A stretch of 64,000 nucleotides of DNA from contig NZ_LMQC01000008.1 in NCBI RefSeq assembly GCF_001424485.1, positions 1 to 64,000 on the forward strand. Reading direction: 5' to 3'. Below the pieces are notes generated by a model. That model was given only the letters and a program-made list of their open reading frames with translations, did no database searches and had not been told where the DNA came from. The position numbers and the translations under genes were made by a program. The first letter of the stretch is position 1; each line of letters starts with the position of its first letter. Positions 25,196 through 32,963 of this stretch are shown here, in pieces. This stretch comes from Modestobacter sp. Leaf380 (GTDB lineage: Bacteria > Actinomycetota > Actinomycetes > Mycobacteriales > Geodermatophilaceae).

Positions 25196-25969
25196 TCAGC
25201 CGAAGGCCTGGAACCCCAGCTGGAGGGCCAGACCCAGGCCGACGACGGCGATCACCCGGCGCAGCACCGTGCCGTTGACCCGGCGGACCACCCGCGGGCC
25301 CAGCCGCCCGCCGACGAAGAGCCCGATCGCCAGCGGCAGCGCCGACCACCAGGCGATGTCGGCGAAGACCGCGTAGCCCAGCGCCGCGATCCCGTTGGCC
25401 GACCCGACGACGACGTTGCGCAGCGCGTTGCCGCGCGGCACGGTCTCCCCGGTGGCCAGCAGAAGCAGCGCCAGCATCAGCACGCCGGCGGCCGCACCGA
25501 AGTAGCCGCCGTAGACGCCCACCGCGCAGGTCGCCGCGGCCAGCCCCCAGGTGTGCCGGCGCGGGCGGTGGGCCTGCGCGACGGCGCCCTCGACGGCCAG
25601 CTCCCGCGGTGGGCGCTGCACCAGGATCGCCAGTGCGGCCGCCCCGATGAGGAAGGGCACCACCTTCTCGAAGACGCCGTCCGGGGTGGTCAGCAGCAGC
25701 ACCGCGCCGATGACGCCACCCACCGCGGCGGCCGGGACCAGCAGCAGGACCCGGCTCTTCTGCCCGGTCAGCTCGACCCGGGAGGCACTCGCGGCACCCA
25801 GGGCGTTGGTGATCAGCGCGACGGAGTTGGTCACGTTCGCCGTCACCGGGGGCAGGCCGGTGGCCAGCAGCGCCGGGTAGCTGACCAGCGAGGCCATCCC
25901 GGCGATGGAGCCGGTCAGCCCACCGCCGACGCCGGCGACGAGCAGGAAGAGCCACTGCCAGACGCTCAC
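25196..25969 (-). CDS. TauE/SafE family sulfite/organic anion exporter (second of pair)
   Basis: A 257-residue membrane protein with about eight helices: WQWLFLLVAGVGGGLTGSIAG, then LPPVTANVTNSVALITNALG (first repeat motif), VLLLVPAAAVGGVIGAVLLL, and GVYGGYFGAAAGVLMLALLL with NALRNVVVGSANGIAAL (second repeat). Both are TauE/SafE (DUF81) signatures. Export of sulfite or sulfur-containing organic anions is the usual role. GTG 25969 overlaps the TGA of the upstream paralogue (GTGA). Confidence 0.85.
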   Translation of the reverse strand: MSVWQWLFLLVAGVGGGLTGSIAGMASLVSYPALLATGLPPVTANVTNSVALITNALGAASASRVELTGQKSRVLLLVPAAAVGGVIGAVLLLTTPDGVFEKVVPFLIGAAALAILVQRPPRELAVEGAVAQAHRPRRHTWGLAAATCAVGVYGGYFGAAAGVLMLALLLLATGETVPRGNALRNVVVGSANGIAALGYAVFADIAWWSALPLAIGLFVGGRLGPRVVRRVNGTVLRRVIAVVGLGLALQLGFQAFG

Positions 25970-26751
25970 CGGGTCACCAGCACCACGATGGCGACGACCC
26001 CGAGGACGACGATCGCGGTCCGCAGCACCGTCGAGGGCAGCCGCCGGCCGTAGCGGGAGCCCAGCCAGCCGCCGACCAGCGAGCCGGCGGCCACCAGGCC
26101 CGCGGCCCGCCAGTCGATCCGGTCGGTGGCGACGACGACGTAGGTGACCGCGGCGACGGCGTTCACGCCCAGGGTCAGCACGTTCTTGATCGCGTTGAGC
26201 TGCTGCAGGGAGTGCGGCAGCAGCAGGCCGAAGAGCCCGATCTGCAGCACGCCCTGGCTGGCGGCGAAGTAGCCGCCGTAGGTGCCGGTGGCGTAGGCGC
26301 TGCCGAACAGCGCCGCGGTGCGGCCGGGGCCGACCCGGTCGGTGGGCGAGGGGCCGGTGCCGGTGCGGCGGCGGGCCAGCCACCGGGCCAGCAGCGGCTG
26401 GGTCGCGACCAGCACGACGGCGAGCGCGACCAGGCCGGGCACCACGGCCTCGAAGGCGGAGGCGGGCAGGTGCAGCAGCAGGAACGCCCCGGTCAGCGCG
26501 CCCAGCACCGAGGCCGGCAGCAGCGTCAGCACCAGCCGGCGCTGCCCCCGCAGCTCCCGCCGGTAGCCGATGGCGCCGGTCAGGTTGCCCGGCACCAGGC
26601 CCAGGGAGTTGGACACGGTGGCGGTCACCGGGGGCAGCCCGACGGCCAGCAGCACCGGGAAGGTCACCAGCGTGCCGGACCCCACGACGGCGTTGATGGA
26701 ACCCGCGGCCAGCCCGGCGAGGGCGACCGCGACCATCTCCCACCCGCTCAC
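25966..26751 (-). CDS. TauE/SafE family sulfite/organic anion exporter (first of pair)
   Basis: A 261-residue paralogue of the next gene: ALAGLAAGSINAVVGSGTLV, LPPVTATVSNSLGLVPGNLT and GTYGGYFAASQGVLQIGLFG with NAIKNVLTLGVNAVAAVTYV. The two are co-translated and clearly diverged, so a heterodimer or two substrates are possible. GTG 26751 starts just before the first helix; an upstream GTG (26799) would add a polar tail. Confidence 0.82.
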   Translation of the reverse strand: MSGWEMVAVALAGLAAGSINAVVGSGTLVTFPVLLAVGLPPVTATVSNSLGLVPGNLTGAIGYRRELRGQRRLVLTLLPASVLGALTGAFLLLHLPASAFEAVVPGLVALAVVLVATQPLLARWLARRRTGTGPSPTDRVGPGRTAALFGSAYATGTYGGYFAASQGVLQIGLFGLLLPHSLQQLNAIKNVLTLGVNAVAAVTYVVVATDRIDWRAAGLVAAGSLVGGWLGSRYGRRLPSTVLRTAIVVLGVVAIVVLVTR

Positions 26752-26820
26752 GTCGGCATCGCCGCGAGCGTCGCACAGGACCCCGCTGTGACCGGGCACA
26801 CGGTTGCCCCGGTCAACGGG

Positions 26821-29445
26821 TCAGTCCTTGCGGCCGGCCTCCACCAGGCGGATGACCGCCGTCCCCTCCTCGTCGGAGGCCTCCAGGTCGACCTCGACCT
26901 CGAAGCCCCAGTCGTGGTCACCGGCCGGGTCGTCCAGGATCTGGCGCACCCGCCAGAGGCCGGGCTCGGACTTGTCGATGACCAGCAGTGCCGGGCCGCG
27001 GGCGTCGGCGCCGGTCTCGACGGTGGCGTGCTCGGCGAAGTAGGCCTGCACGACCTCGCCCCAGGCGTCGGCGTCCCAGCCGGCGGCGGCGTCGAGCTGC
27101 CCCAGGTCGTACCAACGGCGGCGGGCCCACAGCTCGACCCGGCGGAAGAGCTGGTTGCGCACCATCGCGGTGAACGCGCGCTCGTTGCCGGTGACCGGCC
27201 GCGGCCGGGCCGGGACGGCGACCGGGGCGTCCAGCGGCGCCGAGGGGTTGGTGAGCTCCTCCCACTCGTCCAGCAGCGAGGAGTCCACCTGCCGGACCAG
27301 CTCGCCCAGCCACTCGACGATGTCGGTGACGTCCTCGGTCCGGGCGTCGGCGGGCACCCCCGAGCGCAGTGCCTTGAACGCATCGGACAGGTAGCGCAGC
27401 ACCGCACCCTCGGAGCGGGTCAGCTGGTACTCGTTGACCAGCTCGCGGAAGGTGAACGCCTTCTCCCACATGTCCCGGACGACGGACTTCGGCGAGAGCT
27501 GGGCGTCCGCGGCCCACGGGTTGCCCGCCCGGTAGGTCTCGAAGGCGTACTCCAGCAGCTCCTCCAGCGGCTTGGGGTACGCGATCTCCTCGAGGAGCTC
27601 CATCCGCTCCTCGTACTCGATCCCCTCGGCCTTCATCTGCGCCACGGCCGCGCCCTTGGCCTTGTTCAGCTGGGCGGCCAGGATCTGCCGCGGGTCGTCC
27701 AGGGTGGCCTCGATGACCGAGACGACGTCCAGGGCGTACGTGGTCGCCCCGGTCGAGTCCGGCACCGACGGCGAGGGGTCGGTGGTCGTGGGGTCCAGCA
27801 GCCCGATCGCGGCCAGCGCGAAGGTGGACAGCGGCTGGTTCAGCGCGAAGTCCGGCGGCAGGTCCACGGTCAGCCGGTAGCGCCGTCCGTCGGGCTCGGG
27901 GACCTCGAGCCGCTCGACCACCCCGGCGGTCAGCAGCCCGCGGGTGATGCCGATGGCCTCGCGGACCAGCCGCAGCTGGCGCTTGCGCGGCTCGTGGTTG
28001 TCGGTGAGCAGGTGCTGCATCGCCGCGACCGGGTCGCCCGGGCGGGCCAGCACGTTGAGCAGCATGCTGGTGGAGACCCGCAGGTGGCTGCTCAGCGGCT
28101 CGGGCTCGGCGGTCACCAGCCGCTGCTGGGTGGCCTCGCTCCACGGCACCATGCCCTCGGGGGCCTTGCGGCGGACCAGCTTGCGACGCTTCTTGGGGTC
28201 GTCGGCGACCTTGGCGAACTGCTTGAGGTTCTCCACTTCGTGCTCGGGCGCCTGGACGACGACCGTGCCCGCGGTGTCGAAGCCGGCCCGGCCGGCGCGC
28301 CCGGCGATCTGGTGGAACTCGCGGGCGTTGAGCAACCGGGTCCGGGTGCCGTCGTACTTGCTCAGCGCGGAGAACACCACGGTGCGGATCGGCACGTTGA
28401 TGCCCACGCCCAGGGTGTCGGTGCCGCAGATGACCTTGAGCAGACCGGCCTGGGCCAGCTGCTCCACCAACCGCCGGTACTTGGGCAGCATCCCGGCGTG
28501 GTGCACGCCGATGCCGTGGCGCACCAGCCGGGACAGCGTCGTCCCGAAGGCGCTGGAGAACCGGAACCCGCCGATCAGGTCGGCGATGGCCTGCTTCTGC
28601 TCCTTGGTGGAGACGTTGACGCTCATCAGCGCCTGGGCCCGCTCCAGGGCCGAGGCCTGGGTGAAGTGCACGACGTAGACCGGGGCCTGCCAGGTGTCCA
28701 GCAGCTCCTGGATCGTCTCGTGCATCGGGGTGGTGGCGTAGTAGTGCGTCAGCGGGACCGGGCGCTCGGCGTTGGCGACCAGCGCGGTGTCCCGCCCGGT
28801 CCGCCGGGTGAGGTCCGCGCGCAGCTCGGTGGTGTCGCCCAGCGTGGCCGACATCAGCAGGAACTGCGCCTCCGGCAGCTCGATGAGCGGGACCTGCCAG
28901 GCCCAGCCGCGGTCGACGTCGCCGTAGAAGTGGAACTCGTCCATGACGACGAGGCCGATGTCGGCGCCGGCGCCCTCGCGCAGGGCGATGTTGGCCAGCA
29001 CCTCCGCGGTGCACGCGATGATCGGGGCCGAGGCGTTGACCGAGGCGTCCCCGGTGAGCATGCCGACGTTCTCCGCGCCGAAGACCCCGCACAGCGCGAA
29101 GAACTTCTCGCTGACCAGTGCCTTGATCGGTGCGGTGTAGAAGCTGACCCGGTCGGCGGCCAGCGCCGCGAACAGCGCCCCGGTGGCCACCAGCGACTTG
29201 CCCGACCCGGTGGGGGTCGCCAGCACCACGTTGGCCCCGCTGACCAGCTCGATCAGCGCCTCCTCCTGCGCCGGGTACAGCACGGTGCCCGAGCGGGCGG
29301 CCCAGCCGGCGAACCGCTCGAAGAGCCCGTCGGGGTCGGTGCCCAGGTCCAGCAGGTCCAGCAGGTCGGCACCGTCGTCCAGCAGTGGGACGGCGGTGTC
29401 GGAGGGCAGCGCGGTGGCCGGTTCGTCAGCGGGGGAGAGCGTCAT
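26821..29445 (-). CDS. DEAD/DEAH-box RNA helicase with DUF3516-type C-terminus
   Basis: An 874-residue Ski2/HelY-like helicase. Q-like region LYPAQEEALIELVSGANVVL, motif I ATPTGSGKSLVATG, motif II LVVMDEFHFYGDVDRGW (DEFH), motif III LLMSATLGDTTEL, V GTDTLGVGINVPIRTVVFS, VI HQIAGRAGRAGFDTAGTVV. The C-terminal 400 residues (KKRRKLVRRKAPEGMVPWSE; LEELLEYAFETYRAGNPWAA) form the actinobacterial DUF3516 extension. Probable role in RNA turnover or ribosome biogenesis. Transcribed away from the SDR gene. Confidence 0.88.
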   Translation of the reverse strand: MTLSPADEPATALPSDTAVPLLDDGADLLDLLDLGTDPDGLFERFAGWAARSGTVLYPAQEEALIELVSGANVVLATPTGSGKSLVATGALFAALAADRVSFYTAPIKALVSEKFFALCGVFGAENVGMLTGDASVNASAPIIACTAEVLANIALREGAGADIGLVVMDEFHFYGDVDRGWAWQVPLIELPEAQFLLMSATLGDTTELRADLTRRTGRDTALVANAERPVPLTHYYATTPMHETIQELLDTWQAPVYVVHFTQASALERAQALMSVNVSTKEQKQAIADLIGGFRFSSAFGTTLSRLVRHGIGVHHAGMLPKYRRLVEQLAQAGLLKVICGTDTLGVGINVPIRTVVFSALSKYDGTRTRLLNAREFHQIAGRAGRAGFDTAGTVVVQAPEHEVENLKQFAKVADDPKKRRKLVRRKAPEGMVPWSEATQQRLVTAEPEPLSSHLRVSTSMLLNVLARPGDPVAAMQHLLTDNHEPRKRQLRLVREAIGITRGLLTAGVVERLEVPEPDGRRYRLTVDLPPDFALNQPLSTFALAAIGLLDPTTTDPSPSVPDSTGATTYALDVVSVIEATLDDPRQILAAQLNKAKGAAVAQMKAEGIEYEERMELLEEIAYPKPLEELLEYAFETYRAGNPWAADAQLSPKSVVRDMWEKAFTFRELVNEYQLTRSEGAVLRYLSDAFKALRSGVPADARTEDVTDIVEWLGELVRQVDSSLLDEWEELTNPSAPLDAPVAVPARPRPVTGNERAFTAMVRNQLFRRVELWARRRWYDLGQLDAAAGWDADAWGEVVQAYFAEHATVETGADARGPALLVIDKSEPGLWRVRQILDDPAGDHDWGFEVEVDLEASDEEGTAVIRLVEAGRKD

Positions 29446-29483
29446 CGTGGGGAACAGCGTCCCCTACGGCCCAGACGTTCCCG

Positions 29484-29525
29484 CGCCAACTCCCCCACGC
29501 CAACTCCTCCACGCCAACGCCCCCG
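29484..29525. repeat. Three 14-base direct repeats upstream of the helicase
   Basis: CGCCAAC recurs at 29484, 29498 and 29512 (period 14, unit CGCCAACTCCYCCA with small changes). It lies in the 163-base divergent region between the helicase start and the SDR start and could be a regulator site. Nothing else is recognised in that region. Confidence 0.5.
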
Positions 29526-29608
29526 CGTTCGGACGACGGGACCCCGGGTAGCCGCCCCGCACGACGCGAGACCAGCGCGCCGGCAGCACCGCAGCACAGG
29601 AGGACCCC

Positions 29609-30466
29609 GTGAGCGAGCCCCGTCCCGACAGCCAGCCCGCCCAGCAGCAGACCCCGCCCGGGACGCTGGGGCAGATGGACCCCCAGCCCGACCACGGTGA
29701 GGAGAGCTACCGCGGCTCCGGCCGGCTCACCGGCAAGGCCGCCGTCGTCACCGGGGGCGACAGCGGCATCGGCCGCGCCGTGGCGATCGCCTTCGCCCGG
29801 GAGGGCGCCGACGTCCTCATCGCCTACCTCGACGAGGACGACGACGCCCACGACACCGCCCGGTGGGTGGAGGAGGCCGGCCGCCGCTGTGTGCTGGTCC
29901 GCGGCGACCTCGCCGACCGCGCGCACGCCAAGACCGTCGTCCCGAAGGCGGTCGAGGAGTTCGGCAGGATCGACGTGCTGGTCAACAACGCGGCCTTCCA
30001 GATGACCCGGGAGTCCCTGGAGGAGACCCCCGACGAGGAGTTCGACCACACCGTCGCACTGAACCTGGGGGCGATGTTCACCCTGTCCAAGGACGCCGTG
30101 GCGCACATGGGCGCGGGCGGGTCGATCATCAACAGCTCGTCGGTGAACTCCGACATGCCCAGCCCGACGCTGGCCGTCTACGCGATGACCAAGGCCGGCA
30201 TCGCCAACTTCACCGCCAGCCTGGCCCAGCTGTACGCGGAGAAGGGCATCCGGGCCAACAGCGTCGCGCCCGGCCCGGTGTGGACGCCGCTGATCCCCTC
30301 GACCATGCCGGCGGAGAAGGTGGAGTCCTTCGGCGAGCAGGTGCCGATGGGCCGCGCCGCCCAGCCCGCCGAGCTCGCACCGGTGTACGTGCTGCTGGCC
30401 AGCGACGAGGCCAGCTACGTCTCCGGTGCCCGGGTGGCCGTCACCGGGGGCAACCCGATCCTCTAG
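29609..30466 (+). CDS. SDR-family oxidoreductase, general-stress type (YhdF/YdaD-like)
   Basis: A 285-residue SDR. The N-terminal 40 residues (Gln/Pro rich, QMDPQPDHGEESYRGSGRLT) followed by VTGGDSGIGRAVAIAFAREG match the general-stress SDR group of Bacillus YdaD/YhxD. NNAAFQMTRESLEET, SIINSSSVNSDMPSPTLAVY and YAMTKAGIANFTASLAQLYA contain the active site Ser-Tyr-Lys. NADPH-dependent; natural substrate unknown. GTG 29609 follows AGGAGG. It converges on the methyltransferase gene; the two stops share CTAG. Confidence 0.88.
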   Translation: MSEPRPDSQPAQQQTPPGTLGQMDPQPDHGEESYRGSGRLTGKAAVVTGGDSGIGRAVAIAFAREGADVLIAYLDEDDDAHDTARWVEEAGRRCVLVRGDLADRAHAKTVVPKAVEEFGRIDVLVNNAAFQMTRESLEETPDEEFDHTVALNLGAMFTLSKDAVAHMGAGGSIINSSSVNSDMPSPTLAVYAMTKAGIANFTASLAQLYAEKGIRANSVAPGPVWTPLIPSTMPAEKVESFGEQVPMGRAAQPAELAPVYVLLASDEASYVSGARVAVTGGNPIL

Positions 30467-31365
30467 CCGGCGCGCACCGCTGCGGCGACCTCGGCGATGT
30501 CGGCCGGCCGGACCCGGCAGCAGCCGCCGACCAGCCGGGCGCCCGCGGACAGCCACGCGGAGACGTCACCGACCCCGGGCGTGCCCGTCCACGCCCGGGC
30601 GTCGGCGTCCCAGGCCTCGCCACTGTTGGGGTAGACCACCACCGGCTTGCCGCTGGCCACCCGCGCCCACACCACCGCCGGGACGACGGCGGCCGGGTCG
30701 GTGCAGTTGACGCCCACGGCGACCACCTGCTCCACCCCGCGCACCATGCCCAGCACGTCGGACAGCAGCTCCCCGCGCCGGGTGCGGGCCACGCCGCCGG
30801 CCCCGGTCACCGCCGACACCGAGAACCACGCGGGGACGTCGAGCGCGGTGACCTCGGCCAGCAGTGCCTCCACCTCGGCCGCGGCGGGCAGCGTCTCGCA
30901 GGCCAGCACGTCCACCCCGGCCTCGGCCAGGGCCTGCAGCCGGGGCCGGTGGAAGGCACGGAGCTCCTCGACCGTCACCTCGTCGACGTACGCGCCGGTG
31001 TACTCCGAGCCGTCGGCCAGGTACGCCCCGTACGGGCCCACCGACCCGGCCACCCAGCCCTCGGGCGCCCCTTCGCGGGCCAGCTGCACCGAGCGGGCGA
31101 TGAGCGCCCGGGCCTCGTCGGCGTCGATGCCGGCGGCGGCGAAGCCCGGCACCGTGGCCTGGTAGCTCGCCGTCGTCGCCACCTGGGCGCCGGCCGCGGC
31201 GAACGCGGCGTGCGCGTCCCGGATCGCGCCCGGGTCGTCGCGCAGCAGCCGGGCCGACCACAGCGCGCTGGTCACGTCGTGCCCGCGGGACTCCAGCTCG
31301 GTGGACAGCCCCCCGTCCAGGACGACGGGACCGGTGGACAGTGCGGCGGCGAGGGTCGGGGGCAC
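30463..31365 (-). CDS. mmuM: Homocysteine S-methyltransferase (MmuM type)
   Basis: A 300-residue zinc methyltransferase using S-methylmethionine or related donors to make methionine. Seen: VLDGGLSTELESRGHD, TTASYQATVPGFAAAGID, and the zinc cysteines in VAVGVNCTDPAAV and RLVGGCCRVRPADI (Cys, Cys-Cys). GTG 31365 has GACCAT 6 bases upstream on its strand. The divergent ArfB gene starts only 14 bases away, and the TAG stop overlaps that of the SDR gene. Confidence 0.88.
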   Translation of the reverse strand: MPPTLAAALSTGPVVLDGGLSTELESRGHDVTSALWSARLLRDDPGAIRDAHAAFAAAGAQVATTASYQATVPGFAAAGIDADEARALIARSVQLAREGAPEGWVAGSVGPYGAYLADGSEYTGAYVDEVTVEELRAFHRPRLQALAEAGVDVLACETLPAAAEVEALLAEVTALDVPAWFSVSAVTGAGGVARTRRGELLSDVLGMVRGVEQVVAVGVNCTDPAAVVPAVVWARVASGKPVVVYPNSGEAWDADARAWTGTPGVGDVSAWLSAGARLVGGCCRVRPADIAEVAAAVRAG

Positions 31366-31379
31366 GGGAGGATGGTCCC
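31366..31379. promoter_or_regulatory. Interlocked divergent leaderless promoters
   Basis: The 14 bases between the two GTG starts hold GAGGAT (31368-31373, plus strand, 6 bases before GTG 31380) and GACCAT (31372-31377, minus strand, 6 bases before GTG 31365). The -10 elements overlap by two bases, so only one polymerase could bind at a time. Confidence 0.4.
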
Positions 31380-31817
31380 GTGCCCACCGACGACGCCTCC
31401 GGCGACCTCCCGGTCACCGCCCGGCTGACGGTGCCCGCGGCGATGCTGGGCTGGCGGTTCAGCCGGTCCTCCGGGCCGGGCGGGCAGGGCGTCAACACCG
31501 CCGACAGCCGGGTGGAGCTGTCGGTGCGGGTGCTGGAGGTCCCGGGGCTCACCGAGCACCAGCAGGCCCGGCTCGCGGAGCGGTTGGGGTCCCGGCTGGT
31601 CGACGGCGTGCTCACGATCGCGGCGTCCGAGCACCGGCAGCAGCTGCGCAACCGGGAGGCCGCCCGCGCCCGGATGGCGATGGCGATCGGCCAGGCGCTG
31701 GCGCCGCCGGCCCCGCCGCGGCGCAAGACCAAGCCGACGCGGGGGTCCAAGGAGCGGCGGATCACCGCGAAGAAGCAACGCGGTCAGCTCAAGAAGCAGC
31801 GCGGCACCCTGGACTGA
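31380..31817 (+). CDS. arfB: Peptidyl-tRNA hydrolase ArfB (YaeJ)
   Basis: A 145-residue ribosome-rescue factor. RF1-like GGQ domain: RFSRSSGPGGQGVNTADSRV (catalytic GGQ at about residue 43), then a basic C-terminal tail (PRRKTKPTRGSKERRITAKK, QRGQLKKQRGTLD) that enters the empty mRNA channel. It releases peptides from stalled ribosomes. GTG 31380 fits the family and the -10 spacing; GGGAGG upstream could also serve as a ribosome site. Confidence 0.9.
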   Translation: MPTDDASGDLPVTARLTVPAAMLGWRFSRSSGPGGQGVNTADSRVELSVRVLEVPGLTEHQQARLAERLGSRLVDGVLTIAASEHRQQLRNREAARARMAMAIGQALAPPAPPRRKTKPTRGSKERRITAKKQRGQLKKQRGTLD

Positions 31818-31824
31818 GCCCGGC

Positions 31825-32211
31825 TCAGTGCCAGTCGAACGCCTCGGGTGACCCGGGCCACCAGCAGGGCTCGCCGTCGGCACCGCGGGCCCACAGCCGG
31901 GCCACCGCGCCGTCGACGACCACCGCCCGCTTCTCGTCGCGGACCAGCGACGTGCAGCCCATCGGCGGCATCGGTGCCTCCTCGGCCGAGGGCGCGGGCT
32001 CGTCGGGCAGGTGCACCCGGGTCAACACGGTCCGGGTGCCCAGGAACGTCCCGGTGGCCTCGTGCCGGACGTCCAGCACGGCCGGTCCGGGGCCGGGCCA
32101 GTCGCCGAACACCGGACCGGCCGCGATCAGGCCCTCGGCCGCGGCCAGGTCCTCGGCGGCCCAGGCGTCGGTGTCACGGGTGTCGTAGCGGGAGCGCGCC
32201 ACGCCGGCCAT
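31825..32211 (-). CDS. Hypothetical protein
   Basis: A 128-residue soluble protein: SRYDTRDTDAWAAEDLAAAE, DVRHEATGTFLGTRTVLTRV, MGCTSLVRDEKRAVVVDGAV and PCWWPGSPEAFDWH at the end. The 8 bases to the convergent arfB stop leave no terminator. No known motif; family not recognised. Confidence 0.55.
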   Translation of the reverse strand: MAGVARSRYDTRDTDAWAAEDLAAAEGLIAAGPVFGDWPGPGPAVLDVRHEATGTFLGTRTVLTRVHLPDEPAPSAEEAPMPPMGCTSLVRDEKRAVVVDGAVARLWARGADGEPCWWPGSPEAFDWH

Positions 32212-32233
32212 GCTGCCCGGTGGGGTGAGCGGG

Positions 32234-32785
32234 TCAGGAGGCGGCGAGGTGCACCCGGCCCGGACGGGCCACCCGGCGGTCCCCGCGGCCGGGGACGGCC
32301 ACCTCGCGCAGTTCGTGGGTCGCCACGTCGTGCACGAAGCCGCGCACCGCCTCCGGGTAGAGCAGGAAGGCCGAGCGCCGCAGCCGGCGGACCGACTGGG
32401 CGACGTCGGCCTCCAGGTCGGTGAAGGACTCGATCGCGAAGGACGGCGCGACCCCGGAGTCGGCCAGCAGCTCGGCGCGGAACCCGTCGTCGGTGATCTT
32501 CTGCATGCCGCAGTCGGTGTGGTGCACCAGCACGACCTCGACGGTGCCCAGCCGGCGCTGGGAGATCGCCAGGGACCGCACCACGTCGTCGGTGACGACG
32601 CCGCCGGCGTTGCGCAGCACGTGCGCCTCGCCCGGAGCCAGCCCCAGCACGTCGAAGAGGTCCAGCCGGGAGTCCATGCACGTCACCACGGCCACCCGCA
32701 GCCGCGGCTCGATCGGCAGGTCGGCCGGTGCCTGGGCGGCGGCCCAGCTGCGGTTGCGGACGACGAGGTCCTCGGTGGCGGTCAC
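32234..32785 (-). CDS. Beta-carbonic anhydrase
   Basis: A 183-residue beta-class enzyme (reversible CO2 hydration). Zinc and catalytic residues: VAVVTCMDSRLDLFDVLGL (Cys, Asp-Arg pair) and VVLVHHTDCGMQKIT (His, Cys). LRNAGGVVTDDVVRSLAIS is the family block between. GTG 32785 follows GAGGAG. It diverges from the nitrate reductase gene and could supply bicarbonate, but no direct link is visible. Confidence 0.9.
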   Translation of the reverse strand: MTATEDLVVRNRSWAAAQAPADLPIEPRLRVAVVTCMDSRLDLFDVLGLAPGEAHVLRNAGGVVTDDVVRSLAISQRRLGTVEVVLVHHTDCGMQKITDDGFRAELLADSGVAPSFAIESFTDLEADVAQSVRRLRRSAFLLYPEAVRGFVHDVATHELREVAVPGRGDRRVARPGRVHLAAS

Positions 32786-32861
32786 GGTGTGGCTCCTCGG
32801 GGTGCGGCGGTGCTGTCCTCCTGGTCATCGGCACGGCCTGGACCAGGCACGATCCCCAGGA

Positions 32862-32886
32862 CGGGGGAGCGCACGACCGTCCCCCG
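32862..32886. repeat. Hairpin in the carbonic anhydrase/nitrate reductase intergenic region
   Basis: CGGGGGA (32862-32868) pairs with TCCCCCG (32880-32886). A second pair, CCTGGTC/GACCAGG, lies at 32820-32826/32841-32847. Both are short and of uncertain role. Confidence 0.25.
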
Positions 32887-32951
32887 ACACCGGTGAGGTC
32901 CCCGGAACGCGACCTTGACGCGGTGGTCTCCACCCCGACACGGGCGGCCCG

Positions 32952-32957
32952 CAGGCT
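32952..32957 (+). promoter_or_regulatory. Leaderless -10 element for the nitrate reductase gene
   Basis: CAGGCT followed by six C and GTG 32964. The similar CAGGGT-N6-ATG precedes narK (40050-40061). Confidence 0.35.
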
Positions 32958-32963
32958 CCCCCC

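Noticed and set aside
26212-29700. A 1162-residue plus-strand protein opposite the helicase
   Set aside because: It is antisense to a clear DEAD-box helicase and two TauE genes and has His/Gln/Gly-rich shadow composition.
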